Part shown: in pieces, positions 7,641-16,110 of the stretch
How positions within the stretch are numbered: position 1 is the stretch's first letter
Layout: the number at the start of each line of letters is the position of its first letter
Position numbers and translations under genes: made by a program
Source of the DNA: Neoluteolibacter marinus
GTDB lineage: Bacteria > Verrucomicrobiota > Verrucomicrobiia > Verrucomicrobiales > Akkermansiaceae
Reading direction: 5' to 3'
Length of the DNA stretch: 64,000 nucleotides
NCBI RefSeq assembly: GCF_014904755.1
Contig: NZ_JACZFQ010000006.1
Coordinates: 1-64,000, forward strand
The notes under the pieces: generated by a model
Database searches by the model: none
What the model was told of the DNA's origin: nothing
What the model saw: only the letters and a program-made list of their open reading frames with translations

Positions 7641-8410
7641 GGTCGTATCGTTTGTGGTCGGGGAAACAGGGTGCGGAACATCGGCCGGGCGAGAACGGCG
7701 GCGATCCCCAGCATGGCGATCGCGGCGAGCCGGGGGTCGTCACCGGTGAAGTGGCGGACGGCCCGCCAGACCGATTCGTGGAAGCCGCCTTCCATCGGGT
7801 GGTCGCGGAGAAAGGCGACCTCGAGGTGGGGCGAACCGAAGAAGGGCCGGAAGATCCACGAGAATTGCGCGCCGAGGATGCCGTTCCCGGCCAGCCAGGA
7901 CAGCATGGTGACCGACGCCACGGCCGGGGTGGCGCAGCGGTTCCGCAGGATCCGAAAAAGCAGCAGGGTGCCGGTGATGCCGGCGATCGCGATCAGCACG
8001 ACGTGGAACAGCAGGTAGCCGGAGTGGGCCGAGGTGGCGTTGTCGGAATGGGGCGGCGGGGCGTCCAGCGCCAGCATGAATGTGACCGGGGCCAGGGAGC
8101 CCAGCAGCAAGGCGGAAGCCGCGAAGGCGCTGAGCAGGGCGAGCAGGGACTCACGGAAACCGAGGCCGCCGAGCAGGAGCCCGAACAGGCCGTTGAGGAT
8201 CCCGTTGCAACCGAGGGTGCAGGCGATCAGCAGCGGCATCTTGATGGCGACGTAGACGCCGAGCTGGGGGGAACGCCAGAAGCCGGTCGTGAAGCCATAG
8301 GCCGCCAGGCACAGCACGGTGACGCCGGCGACCCGCGCGATCCTTCGCGGCGAGGGATCGTCGAGCAGAGCGGCGTCGGGTTGCAGCAGGCGGCGGATCA
8401 CGGCCGCCAT
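7637..8410 (-). CDS. Multi-pass membrane protein of unknown function, 257 residues
   Basis: I count about six predicted membrane helices, for example VAGVTVLCLAAYGFTTGF, MPLLIACTLGCNGILNGL, LLALLSAFAASALLLGSL, LLFHVVLIAIAGITGTLLL and LAAIAMLGIAAVLARPMF. A larger extracytoplasmic segment lies between helices three and four (DAPPPHSDNATSAHSG). No family motif is recognised. It is the first gene of a tightly coupled operon, with a 4-bp overlap with the 251-residue membrane gene. A terminator-like hairpin separates it from creC 72 bp upstream on the same strand, so it probably has its own promoter in that short gap or is read through at low level. Confidence 0.8.
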   Translation of the reverse strand: MAAVIRRLLQPDAALLDDPSPRRIARVAGVTVLCLAAYGFTTGFWRSPQLGVYVAIKMPLLIACTLGCNGILNGLFGLLLGGLGFRESLLALLSAFAASALLLGSLAPVTFMLALDAPPPHSDNATSAHSGYLLFHVVLIAIAGITGTLLLFRILRNRCATPAVASVTMLSWLAGNGILGAQFSWIFRPFFGSPHLEVAFLRDHPMEGGFHESVWRAVRHFTGDDPRLAAIAMLGIAAVLARPMFRTLFPRPQTIRP

Positions 8411-8449
8411 CCCGCACCGCCCGGGTGAAGGCGTGATGAACCGCGCATG

Positions 8450-8476
8450 AAAAGCCCGCGCTCCCGGTCGGCGGGC
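8450..8476 (-). terminator. Rho-independent terminator after creC
   Basis: Read on the minus strand, GCCCGC (8476-8471) and GCGGGC (8459-8454) form a 6-bp GC stem with an 11-nt loop, followed directly by TTTT (8453-8450). It sits 7 bp past the creC stop codon. Confidence 0.65.
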
Positions 8477-8482
8477 GGCGAT

Positions 8483-9919
8483 TCAGCCGAGCAGCGGCAG
8501 CGTGAGGCTGGCCACCGTGCCGCCGCCTTCGCGCGGGCCGAGGGCGACGGTGCCGCCGTGAAGTTCCGCGGCTTCCTTCACGAGCGTCAGGCCGAGGCCG
8601 GTGCCCTTGCGCCCCGAGGCGTGGTGCTTGAGCGAGTAGAAGCGCTCGAAGATCTTTTCCCGCGCGTAGTCGGGAATGCCGGGCCCGCGGTCGGAGATCC
8701 GGATCTCGGCCTTGCCGGCGGCGGTGAGGAGTTCGAGGTCCACCGTCGAGCCGGCGGGCGAATAATCGATCGCGTTTTCCAGCAGGTTGGTGATCGCGGC
8801 GCGCAGGATGAAGGCGTCGCCGCGTACCGGCACCGCCCCTTCCGGGACGCGGCTCGCCAGGGTGACCGAGGCGAGGTCGGCCGGCGGGTGGGCCTGATCG
8901 ACGGCGCGGGCGACGACCTCGGCGAGATTGATCGAGGCGGTCGCGTCGAGGCTGCTGCGGCCTTCGAGGGCCGAGAGTTCCAGCAAGCGGTTGAGCAGGC
9001 GTTCGGCGCGGCCGGACTCGGCGCGGATGTTCTCGAGGAAGCGGCGGCGGTCGGACTCCGGCATGTCCTCGTCGAGCAGCTCGGCCGCCCCGCGGATGGC
9101 GGCCAGCGGGCTTTTCATCTCATGGGTCAGGGTCTGGACGTAGCGTTCGGCATAGCGTCGGCCCTCGAGCGCCTCGCGCATCGAGACCAGGGCATTGGCC
9201 AGCGTGTTGACCTCCTTGCCGGCCCCGAGCTTCGGCAGCGGCGGGCGTTTGCCCGATTCGATCTCGCGGGCGTATTCGGTGAGCCGGCCGACCGGCAGGT
9301 ACTGCCAGATGAACACGGCGGTCACCAGGAACAGGATACCGGAACCGATCAGCCCGGTGCCCCAGTAAATGCGCCGGCGCCGGGCGTCGACGATCGGCAG
9401 CACGTCGATCTGAGGCTTGTAGACGGTGAGCACCCCGAACGGATCCTCCGGCGGGCCGACGAGGGCGGCGACGTGGAGCACGGACGACATCGGGTTCTTC
9501 TCGTCGCTGCGGCTACTACGGGCACCGTATTGGCCGTGGAGGGTGAGGAAAACGTCGCGGGCACCCGCCAGGTTCTTGCCTTCGAGGCGGCCGCCGGAGT
9601 CGAACAGGACCACGCCGCGGGCGTTGGTGAGATAGGCACCGAGGCCGACGTGGTCCTTGAGGTGGCCATGGATCAGGGCCTCGAACTGGCGCCGGGACGC
9701 GCCGTGGAATGCCGACTCGAAGCGCTGCTTGTCGAAGCCGCCGGCCTCGAGGTCGGTCTCGACGAAGGAGGCGAGCAGCTGGGCGGCATCGACCATCGAC
9801 TCCTCGGTGGCCTGGTAGGTCTGCGGCTCGACGACGGAAAGTTGCTGGCGGATCAGGAAGTACAGGCCGGTGGCGATGATCAGCGCGATGAAGAACAGCG
9901 TGATGCGGGTGAGGCGCAT
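8483..9919 (-). CDS. creC: Two-component sensor histidine kinase CreC
   Basis: This 478-residue membrane kinase resembles enterobacterial CreC along its length. An N-terminal membrane helix (ITLFFIALIIATGLYFLI) is followed by a periplasmic sensor with the CreC-like stretches VLFDSGGR and LTLHGQYGARS, then a second helix near residues 184-207 and a HAMP-like linker. The HisKA motif LTHEMKSPLAAIRGAAELL carries the phosphorylated His266. The ATP-binding domain shows NLLENAIDYS (N box), DRGPGIPDYA (G1) and GRKGTGLGLTLV (G2). It pairs with creB, which precedes it with a 108-bp gap. In Escherichia coli CreBC responds to carbon and fermentation state, but here the stimulus is unknown. Neither creA nor creD is visible nearby. 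Confidence 0.92.
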   Translation of the reverse strand: MRLTRITLFFIALIIATGLYFLIRQQLSVVEPQTYQATEESMVDAAQLLASFVETDLEAGGFDKQRFESAFHGASRRQFEALIHGHLKDHVGLGAYLTNARGVVLFDSGGRLEGKNLAGARDVFLTLHGQYGARSSRSDEKNPMSSVLHVAALVGPPEDPFGVLTVYKPQIDVLPIVDARRRRIYWGTGLIGSGILFLVTAVFIWQYLPVGRLTEYAREIESGKRPPLPKLGAGKEVNTLANALVSMREALEGRRYAERYVQTLTHEMKSPLAAIRGAAELLDEDMPESDRRRFLENIRAESGRAERLLNRLLELSALEGRSSLDATASINLAEVVARAVDQAHPPADLASVTLASRVPEGAVPVRGDAFILRAAITNLLENAIDYSPAGSTVDLELLTAAGKAEIRISDRGPGIPDYAREKIFERFYSLKHHASGRKGTGLGLTLVKEAAELHGGTVALGPREGGGTVASLTLPLLG

Positions 9920-9920
9920 G

Positions 9921-10026
9921 GGGGAAGTGAAAGTGCCAGGTCAGAAGTGCCAAGTTCCAAAGAACCGGCGAGGGGACGAAGCTGCCCTCCTTGGCACTTC
10001 GAACTTCCCACTTGCCACTTCCACCC
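9921..10026. repeat. Imperfect inverted repeat in the creB-creC gap
   Basis: The left arm (about 9921-9958) and the right arm (about 9989-10026) are imperfect reverse complements of roughly 35 bp. Both are built from the word AAGTGCCA or its variants (GAAGTGCCAAGTTC in the left arm, CTTGGCACTTCGAACTTCCC in the right). The repeat fills the whole space between the two genes, so the creBC transcript would carry a long hairpin. This resembles a dispersed intergenic palindromic element more than a terminator, since no T-tract follows it. Confidence 0.65.
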
Positions 10027-10027
10027 C

Positions 10028-10711
<684 letters not shown>

Positions 10712-10784
10712 GGGTGGAGTTGCGGACAGCGGCGGGCAGGGACCATGCGCGGTCCGTGAAGAAACGGTGAAATCGGCCGGCGGC

Positions 10785-11519
10785 TCAAGCTCCGATCCGC
10801 GGGGCGTCGCTGCGGTCCTTCAGGTCGACCCCGCTGAAGCCGAGGCGGCGGGATTGCTCCAGCAGCCAGGCGATGCGCCGGGCCGCGGCGGCCGGGGGGA
10901 GTCCGGCGGGACGGATGTTGGAGACGCAATTGCGCATCGCATCGGTGTTGCCGGGGACAGGGCCGTGGACGAGGTAGGCTCCCAGGCTGTCGGGGGCGCC
11001 GAGGCCGGGCCGCTCGCCGAGGAGGATCAGGGAGGCGCGCGCACCGAGGGCGTGGCCGATGGGATCCTGGAGGGCGACGCGGGCAAAGGGGGCGATGATG
11101 AGCGGGGCGAGCGACCAGGTTTCGAGAAGGGGTAGCAGCGCCGCGAGCAGCGGCGGACCCTGGCGGTGGGCGGCGGTGGCGGAGAGGCCGTCGGCGAGGA
11201 TGATCGCCAGGTCGTGGTCGGCTCGGGCCGCGCTCAGCCGCGCCAGCGAGTCCGGATCGAGCTGGCGACCGAGGTCCGGGCGCTGGAGGTAGGTCGCGCG
11301 GTCGGGGGCCTGCGAGCGGGCGAGCAGGACCGGCCGGCCGGCGGCTTCCAGCTCGACGGCCAGGCCCGCGGGGTCGAAGGCTTGGTGGACGGCGTCGCGG
11401 GCGCGGGCGTGGGACAGCCGGAAGTCGAGCAGTTCGCGGTGCGGCAGCGAACCGCCGCAGCGGCCGATGCCGACCCGGGCGCTGGTCCATTTCCGCAGGG
11501 TGGGGACGATGTCGCTCAT
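10785..11519 (-). CDS. eutC: Ethanolamine ammonia-lyase small subunit
   Basis: This 244-residue protein matches EutC, the small subunit of the adenosylcobalamin-dependent lyase that converts ethanolamine to acetaldehyde and ammonia. Recognisable blocks are TSARVGIGRCGGSLPHRELL, ARDAVH, LAIILADGLSATAA and the later LLGERPGLGAPDSLGAYL and GNTDAMRNCVSNIRPAGL. Like other stand-alone bacterial versions it lacks the longer N-terminal extension of the enterobacterial subunit. Its start overlaps the eutB stop by 4 bp (11516-11519), so the two are coupled. No reactivase (eutA), aldehyde dehydrogenase, permease or microcompartment shell gene is visible. Confidence 0.95.
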   Translation of the reverse strand: MSDIVPTLRKWTSARVGIGRCGGSLPHRELLDFRLSHARARDAVHQAFDPAGLAVELEAAGRPVLLARSQAPDRATYLQRPDLGRQLDPDSLARLSAARADHDLAIILADGLSATAAHRQGPPLLAALLPLLETWSLAPLIIAPFARVALQDPIGHALGARASLILLGERPGLGAPDSLGAYLVHGPVPGNTDAMRNCVSNIRPAGLPPAAAARRIAWLLEQSRRLGFSGVDLKDRSDAPRIGA

Positions 11520-12907
11520 GGCGGGGTGAGGCCGAGGGCGCGGGGGGCTTCGGCGAGGGCCAGGGGATTGCTCCGCAGCCGGCCGAGCCGGTCGGTGATG
11601 CCGGCATTCTCGAGCCAGGCTTCGAACTCCGGGGCGGGTCGTTTGCCGAGAACCTGGCGCAGGTAGTGGGCGTCGTGGAAGGAGGTCGACTGGTAGCCGA
11701 GCATGATGTCGTCGGCGCCGGGCACGCCCATGATGTAGTTGCAGCCGGCGACACCGAGCAGGGTCAGCAGGGTGTCCATGTCGTCCTGGTCGGCCTCGGC
11801 GTGGTTGGTGTAGCAGACGTCGCAGCCCATCGGCAGGCCGAGCAGCTTGCCGCAGAAGTGGTCCTCGAGGCCGGCGCGGGTGATCTGCTTGCCGTCGTAG
11901 AGATACTCCGGGCCGATGAAGCCGACCACGGTGTTGACCAGCAGCGGGTCGAACTCGCGGGCCACGGCGTAGGCGCGGGCCTCCATCGTCTGCTGGTCGA
12001 TCCCGTGATGGGCGTCGGCCGACAGCGCGCTGCCCTGGCCGGTCTCGAAATACATCACGTTGTCGCCGAGGGTGCCGCGGCGGAGGGCAAGCGCCGCCTC
12101 GCGGGCTTCGCGGAGCAGCGCGAGGTCGATCCCGAAGCTGGCGTTGGCCTTTTGCGATCCGGCGACCGATTGGAAGACGATGTCGAGCGGGGCACCCTCT
12201 TCCATCGCGCGCAGCTGGGTGGTGACGTGGGCGAGGACACAGGATTGGGTCGGGATCGCGTGGCGTTGAATGAGATCATCCATCAGGCGGAGCAGGGCAC
12301 CCGTCGTCTCGACCCGGTCGGTCGCCGGATTGATCCCGATGACCGCGTCGCCGCAGCCTAACAGCAGGCCGTCGAGCATCGACGCCGCGATGCCTTTCAG
12401 GTCGTCGGACGGGTGGTTCGGCTGGAGCCGCACCGACAGCCGGCCGGGGAGGCCGAGGGTATTGCGGAACCGCGTCACGACCCGGCACTTCGAGGCGACG
12501 AGGATCAGGTCCTGGTTCGCCATCACCTTGCTGACGGCGGCGGCCATCTCCGGCGTCAGGCCGGGGGCGAGGGCGGTGAGCTCGTCCGGTCCGGTTTCGT
12601 AGCGCAACAGCCAGTCACGGAACTCCCCGACCGACAGGCCGGAGACCGGGGCGAAGGCCTCGCGGTCGTGGCGGTCGACGATCAGCCGGGTGACCTCGTC
12701 GTCCTCATAAGGGATCAGCAGGTCGGTGAGGAAGTGCTCGAGCGGCAGGTCGGCGAGCACGTACTGGGCGGCCACCCGTTCCTCGGCGGATGCCGCCGCA
12801 AGCCCGGCGAGCGAGTCGCCGGAGCGGAACGGCGTTGCCTTTGCCATCAGTGACCGCAAATCGGGGAAGGCGTGGGTCCGGCCGGCGAGGGTGAGGGTCC
12901 ATGGCAC
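11516..12907 (-). CDS. eutB: Ethanolamine ammonia-lyase large (catalytic) subunit
   Basis: At 463 residues the length is normal for EutB, the TIM-barrel subunit that binds ethanolamine and the cobalamin cofactor. Diagnostic segments include VIGINPATDRVETT, FQSVAGSQKANASFG, MYFETGQGSALSADAHHG, VVGFIGPEYLYDGKQI, CDVCYTNHAEADQDDMD and VPGADDIMLGYQSTSFHDA. The N-terminal part, with SLAGLAAASAEERVAAQYVL, is the usual cap. The enzyme would release acetaldehyde and ammonia in the cytosol for nitrogen or carbon supply. The gene is divergent from a VanX-type dipeptidase, with an 8-bp inverted repeat between them. Without a shell or aldehyde dehydrogenase gene, nitrogen scavenging is the likelier use (inference). 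Confidence 0.96.
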   Translation of the reverse strand: MPWTLTLAGRTHAFPDLRSLMAKATPFRSGDSLAGLAAASAEERVAAQYVLADLPLEHFLTDLLIPYEDDEVTRLIVDRHDREAFAPVSGLSVGEFRDWLLRYETGPDELTALAPGLTPEMAAAVSKVMANQDLILVASKCRVVTRFRNTLGLPGRLSVRLQPNHPSDDLKGIAASMLDGLLLGCGDAVIGINPATDRVETTGALLRLMDDLIQRHAIPTQSCVLAHVTTQLRAMEEGAPLDIVFQSVAGSQKANASFGIDLALLREAREAALALRRGTLGDNVMYFETGQGSALSADAHHGIDQQTMEARAYAVAREFDPLLVNTVVGFIGPEYLYDGKQITRAGLEDHFCGKLLGLPMGCDVCYTNHAEADQDDMDTLLTLLGVAGCNYIMGVPGADDIMLGYQSTSFHDAHYLRQVLGKRPAPEFEAWLENAGITDRLGRLRSNPLALAEAPRALGLTPP

Positions 12908-12964
12908 GGGTCCACGCGTAGCAGCTCGCGCACCGCATGGGGAGCCGGAATGGAAAATCGGCCG

Positions 12965-12984
12965 CGCCGGTTGACGAACCGGCG
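12965..12984. promoter_or_regulatory. Perfect 8-bp inverted repeat between eutB and the dipeptidase gene
   Basis: CGCCGGTT (12965-12972) and AACCGGCG (12977-12984) are exact reverse complements with a 4-nt centre, located in the 105-bp divergent region and 28 bp before the dipeptidase ATG. It could be an operator or a leader hairpin. There is no T-run, so it is not a terminator. Confidence 0.4.
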
Positions 12985-13012
12985 GTGGCGCCTAGAACCG
13001 ACCTTCAGGACG

Positions 13013-13663
13013 ATGAAAACGACGGCGATGATTTTCCTGATGGGGCTGGTTGCCGCCGCATGCGCGGAGCCGGTCGCCCACCACCTGGTGTCGACCCGGA
13101 GCATCGATCCGCCTCCGCTGGAGGAAGTCCGCTACGCCACGCGCTACAACTTCACCGGCGAGGTGCTCTATCCGCTGCCCTCGGTCTGGGTCCACCGGGA
13201 TGTGAAAGCGGCGCTGGCCAAGGTCCAGGCCGCGTTGGCGAAGGAGGGGCTGGGCCTGAAGATCTTCGACGGTTACCGTCCGCTCTCCGTGCAGCAGAAG
13301 ATGTGGGACCTGGTGCAGGACGAGCGCTACGTTTCCAATCCGGCCAAGAACCGCGGCCGCCACACCCGTGGCACCGCGGTCGACGTGACGCTGGTCGACA
13401 AGCTGGGCAACCCGCTGCCGATGCCGGGGCCATACGACGATTTCACCGAGGCCGCTCACCGCGACTCCAAGGCGATGACAGCGGAGCAGCGGGCGAACAT
13501 GAAGAAGCTCGAGGCGGTGATGGCGAAGCACGGTTTCGAGCCCTATCCCTTCGAGTGGTGGCACTTCGATTTCCGCGACTGGAAGTCCTATCCGGTGCTC
13601 GACATCTCCTTCACCGATCTGGCGGCGGGCAAGGAGCTGGCCGAGCCGGTGCCAGGCCCCTGA
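13013..13663 (+). CDS. D-Ala-D-Ala dipeptidase, VanX/DdpX family (M15D)
   Basis: The ATG at 13013 gives 216 residues with a signal peptide (KTTAMIFLMGLVAAACA); a cysteine near the cleavage site leaves a lipoprotein possible. The zinc site of the VanX family is complete: His117 and Asp124 in GRHTRGTAVDVTLVD, and Glu181 and His184 in FEWWHFDF, together with the substrate-binding Arg in FDGYRPLSVQQ. Such enzymes cleave D-alanyl-D-alanine. In a Gram-negative with export this would recycle cell-wall dipeptide rather than confer vancomycin resistance, and no vanH or vanA partner is present. The gene is divergent from eutB. Confidence 0.93.
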   Translation: MKTTAMIFLMGLVAAACAEPVAHHLVSTRSIDPPPLEEVRYATRYNFTGEVLYPLPSVWVHRDVKAALAKVQAALAKEGLGLKIFDGYRPLSVQQKMWDLVQDERYVSNPAKNRGRHTRGTAVDVTLVDKLGNPLPMPGPYDDFTEAAHRDSKAMTAEQRANMKKLEAVMAKHGFEPYPFEWWHFDFRDWKSYPVLDISFTDLAAGKELAEPVPGP

Positions 13664-13732
13664 GGGCGCCGCGAGGCTCCGCCTGAGGAGAAAGGACTTC
13701 CCAATCGGTGTTCGGTCATTACTTCACGGCGC

Positions 13733-14623
13733 GTGTCCTGGCTCCTGCTCACGGTCATCTCCGCGGTGCTCCTCGGATTGTATGACTTTTTCAAAAAGGT
13801 CGCGCTGAAGGAAAATGAGGTGACGCCGGTGCTTTTCGGCAGCGTGCTGGTGTCGTCGATCATCTGGCTGCCGGCGGTGATCTGGTCGGCCACCTCGGCC
13901 TCGGCGGGGGAGCAGCATTTCCTCGATGTCGCCCGCATCGGGCCCGCCGATCACGGCCTCCTGCTGTGCAAGGCGCTGCTGGTCGGCGCTTCGTGGGTCT
14001 GCGGCTACTGCGGGATCCGCGCGCTGCCGCTGTCGATCGCCACACCGATTCGTGCTACCGGTCCGCTGTGGACCATCGCCATGGCGGTGATGTTTTTCGG
14101 CGAGTCACCGAGCGCCCGCCAGTGGACCGGGTTGGCGGTGATCCTCGGCTCCTTCTTCGTCTTCACCCTGGTCGGGCGGCGCGAAGGGATCCACTTCCAT
14201 CGCGACAAGGGGGTCTTCCTGATGATCGGCGCCACCGTGCTGGGCGCCTTGTCGGCGCTCTACGACAAGTTCCTGCTGCAGTCCGCCGGCCTGACGCCCT
14301 CGGCGGTGCAAGCCTGGTTCACCCTCTACCTCGGGGTGCTGCTGGTCCCGGCGGCGATCGCCTGGCGGCGCAATCCTCAGCGCAAGCCTTTCCGCTGGCA
14401 CTGGTCGGTGCCGATGATCGGAATCACGCTGCTGGCGGCCGACATTCTCTACTTCATCGCCATCAGCCAGCCCGACGCCCTGATCTCGCTGATCTCCCCG
14501 GTCCGCCGCTCCTCGGTGATCGTGTCCTTCCTGCTGGGGATCTTCCTCTTCCGCGAACGCCAGCCCGGGGCCAAGGCGCTGTGTGTCGCGGGCATCATCG
14601 GCGGGGTGATGTTGCTGTCGTGA
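13733..14623 (+). CDS. EamA/DMT-superfamily membrane transporter
   Basis: This 296-residue protein has about ten membrane helices arranged as two EamA repeats (roughly 1-145 and 155-296). Typical features are the opening WLLLTVISAVLLGLYDFFKK, the repeat-end glycine-rich helices (GLAVILGSFFVFTLV; CVAGIIGGVMLLS) and LISPVRRSSVIVSFLLGIFL, where the usual conserved proline-arginine region sits. The start is GTG at 13733. Substrates of the family range from amino acids to nucleotide sugars, and none can be deduced here. It follows the dipeptidase gene by 69 bp on the same strand, so co-transcription is possible. Confidence 0.88.
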   Translation: MSWLLLTVISAVLLGLYDFFKKVALKENEVTPVLFGSVLVSSIIWLPAVIWSATSASAGEQHFLDVARIGPADHGLLLCKALLVGASWVCGYCGIRALPLSIATPIRATGPLWTIAMAVMFFGESPSARQWTGLAVILGSFFVFTLVGRREGIHFHRDKGVFLMIGATVLGALSALYDKFLLQSAGLTPSAVQAWFTLYLGVLLVPAAIAWRRNPQRKPFRWHWSVPMIGITLLAADILYFIAISQPDALISLISPVRRSSVIVSFLLGIFLFRERQPGAKALCVAGIIGGVMLLS

Positions 14624-14655
14624 GGGGGGACGGGAAGGAAAGCGTGAGCTGCGCT

Positions 14656-14988
14656 TCAGGGGCGGTGGCTTCTGCGCGCTTCAAGGCGGGCGCGGGTCAT
14701 GCGCTCGCGAAGGCCTCCCTCTTGGAGGAAATCCAGCTCGATACGGCCGATGAGACGGTCGAGGAGGTAGTTGGTCTGGTGGGTGAGGCAAATGAGAATG
14801 TTGGCGACGACAGGAGGGGGCCGGGTTTCGAAATAAGTCCTACAGATCTCGTAGAAGTCATGGCCTTGGCGGCCGAGCTTCCTCACGAAGAGGGCGTCGC
14901 GTGAGTTCTTGTCCCAAGCATGGGTCCTATAGGACTTATTGGAGGAGGCTCCGCTGCTTGGAGGCGCCGGGCAATCTGTCAAATGCAC
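14656..14988 (-). pseudogene. N-terminally truncated four-helix-bundle protein (suffix domain only)
   Basis: The 110-codon frame encodes the C-terminal suffix domain found at the end of many four-helix-bundle (S23/Avd-like) proteins: WDKNSRDALFVRKLGR, then PPPVVANILICLTHQTNYLL, DFLQEGGLRERM and TRARLEARR. Intact proteins carry about 120 more residues in front, forming the helical bundle, and these are absent here; the start MHLTDCPAPPSS is not family-like. Upstream, at about 14,925-14,945, the words GGTCCTATAGGACTTA suggest remains of the AGTCCTAT-type repeats I associate with these genes. I read it as a deletion remnant. It is convergent with the EamA gene. Confidence 0.7.
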
Positions 14989-14997
14989 ATAGCGCCA

Positions 14998-15909
14998 TCA
15001 GCCGCCCGGCTTGAGGTGCTTGTTGAAGAAGGCGACCGTCCGCTGCCAGGCCAGTGTGGCGTTCTCCTCGTCGTAGCGGGCGGTGGAGTCGTTGTGGAAG
15101 CCGTGGTTTGCCTTCGGGTAGCGGTGCAGGGTGTAGTCGACGTTGTTGGCCTTCAGGTCCTGCTCGTATTCCGGCCAGCTGGCGTTGACCCGTTCGTCGA
15201 GCTCTGCGAGCTGGATCATCAGCGGGGCGGTGATGTTCTTGCGTAGCTCCTTGGCCGCAGGGGTGCCGTAGAAGGGGACCCCGGCGTCGAGGACGTCGGG
15301 CGCGGCGGCGGCGAGCAGGTTGACGATGTAGCCGCCGAAGCAGAAGCCGACCGCGCCGAGCTTGCCGTTGCAGCGGGGATGCGTCTTGAGGAAACGCGCC
15401 GCGGCGATGAAATCCTGCTCGATCTTGCCGCGGTCGAGCGCGCCCTGCATCGAACGGCCCTGGTCGTCGTTTCCCGGATAGCCGCCGGCGGGATGCAGGG
15501 CATCGGGGGCGAAGGCGACGAAGCCTTCCTTGGCGAGGCGCCGGGCCACGTCCTTGATGTAGGGGTTGAGGCCGCGGTTTTCGTGGATGACCAACACCGC
15601 GGGGCCCTTGCCCTGCAGGGCGGTCGGGACCACCAGGTAGCCGCGGCCTTCACCATGGCCCTGCGGCGAGGGGAAGGTCTCGTAGGTGGCCTTGATGGCG
15701 GGATCGTTGAAGGACACCTGCTCGGCGGCAGCATAGTCCGGCATCAGGGCGGACAGCAGGGCGGCAGTGGTGAAGCCGGCCGCGGTCAGGGAGGAGATCC
15801 GGCGGATGAAGGTGCGGCGGTCGATGATGCCGTGGGCGTATTCGTCGTACCAGTCGAAGGCTTCCTGGGGAATCGGCAGCGGGGCATCGGTTTTTGGGGA
15901 TGAGGACAT
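14998..15909 (-). CDS. Exported dienelactone hydrolase family protein
   Basis: The ATG at 15909 (MSSSPKTDAPLPIP) gives 303 residues; 27 further upstream codons exist but look non-coding. A twin-arginine-like signal is present at about residues 30-55 (RRTFIRRISSLTAAGFTTAA), so the enzyme is probably exported folded. The alpha/beta hydrolase core has VLVIHENRGL as the oxyanion strand, the nucleophile cysteine in GAVGFCFGGY, an acidic residue in LAELDERVNA, and the catalytic His in YPKANHGFHND. This layout matches the YghX-like branch of dienelactone hydrolases. The substrate is unknown. No aromatic ring-cleavage genes are nearby. Confidence 0.9.
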   Translation of the reverse strand: MSSSPKTDAPLPIPQEAFDWYDEYAHGIIDRRTFIRRISSLTAAGFTTAALLSALMPDYAAAEQVSFNDPAIKATYETFPSPQGHGEGRGYLVVPTALQGKGPAVLVIHENRGLNPYIKDVARRLAKEGFVAFAPDALHPAGGYPGNDDQGRSMQGALDRGKIEQDFIAAARFLKTHPRCNGKLGAVGFCFGGYIVNLLAAAAPDVLDAGVPFYGTPAAKELRKNITAPLMIQLAELDERVNASWPEYEQDLKANNVDYTLHRYPKANHGFHNDSTARYDEENATLAWQRTVAFFNKHLKPGG

Positions 15910-16110
15910 GGCGGGAAGCGGCCGGGGACGGACGGCCGGATCGAGGGAAACCCCGGAACAGGAGCTTCGTTTCGGAGATTGTCGGAACATCAGCCATCAC
16001 CGGGCATGCCGAGCTGGAGCTCGCCAAGCGCCCCGTGATGTGGAGGAGCCTGCCGAGAGAAGCGTGGAGGCCCTTCAGCTTTCCGGGAGAGCCTGCCCTG
16101 CGCCGGACGC

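Noticed and set aside
13013-13663. VanX-type gene as part of a glycopeptide-resistance cluster
   Set aside because: No vanH, vanA or vanR/S partners are nearby, and the protein is exported, which fits wall recycling.
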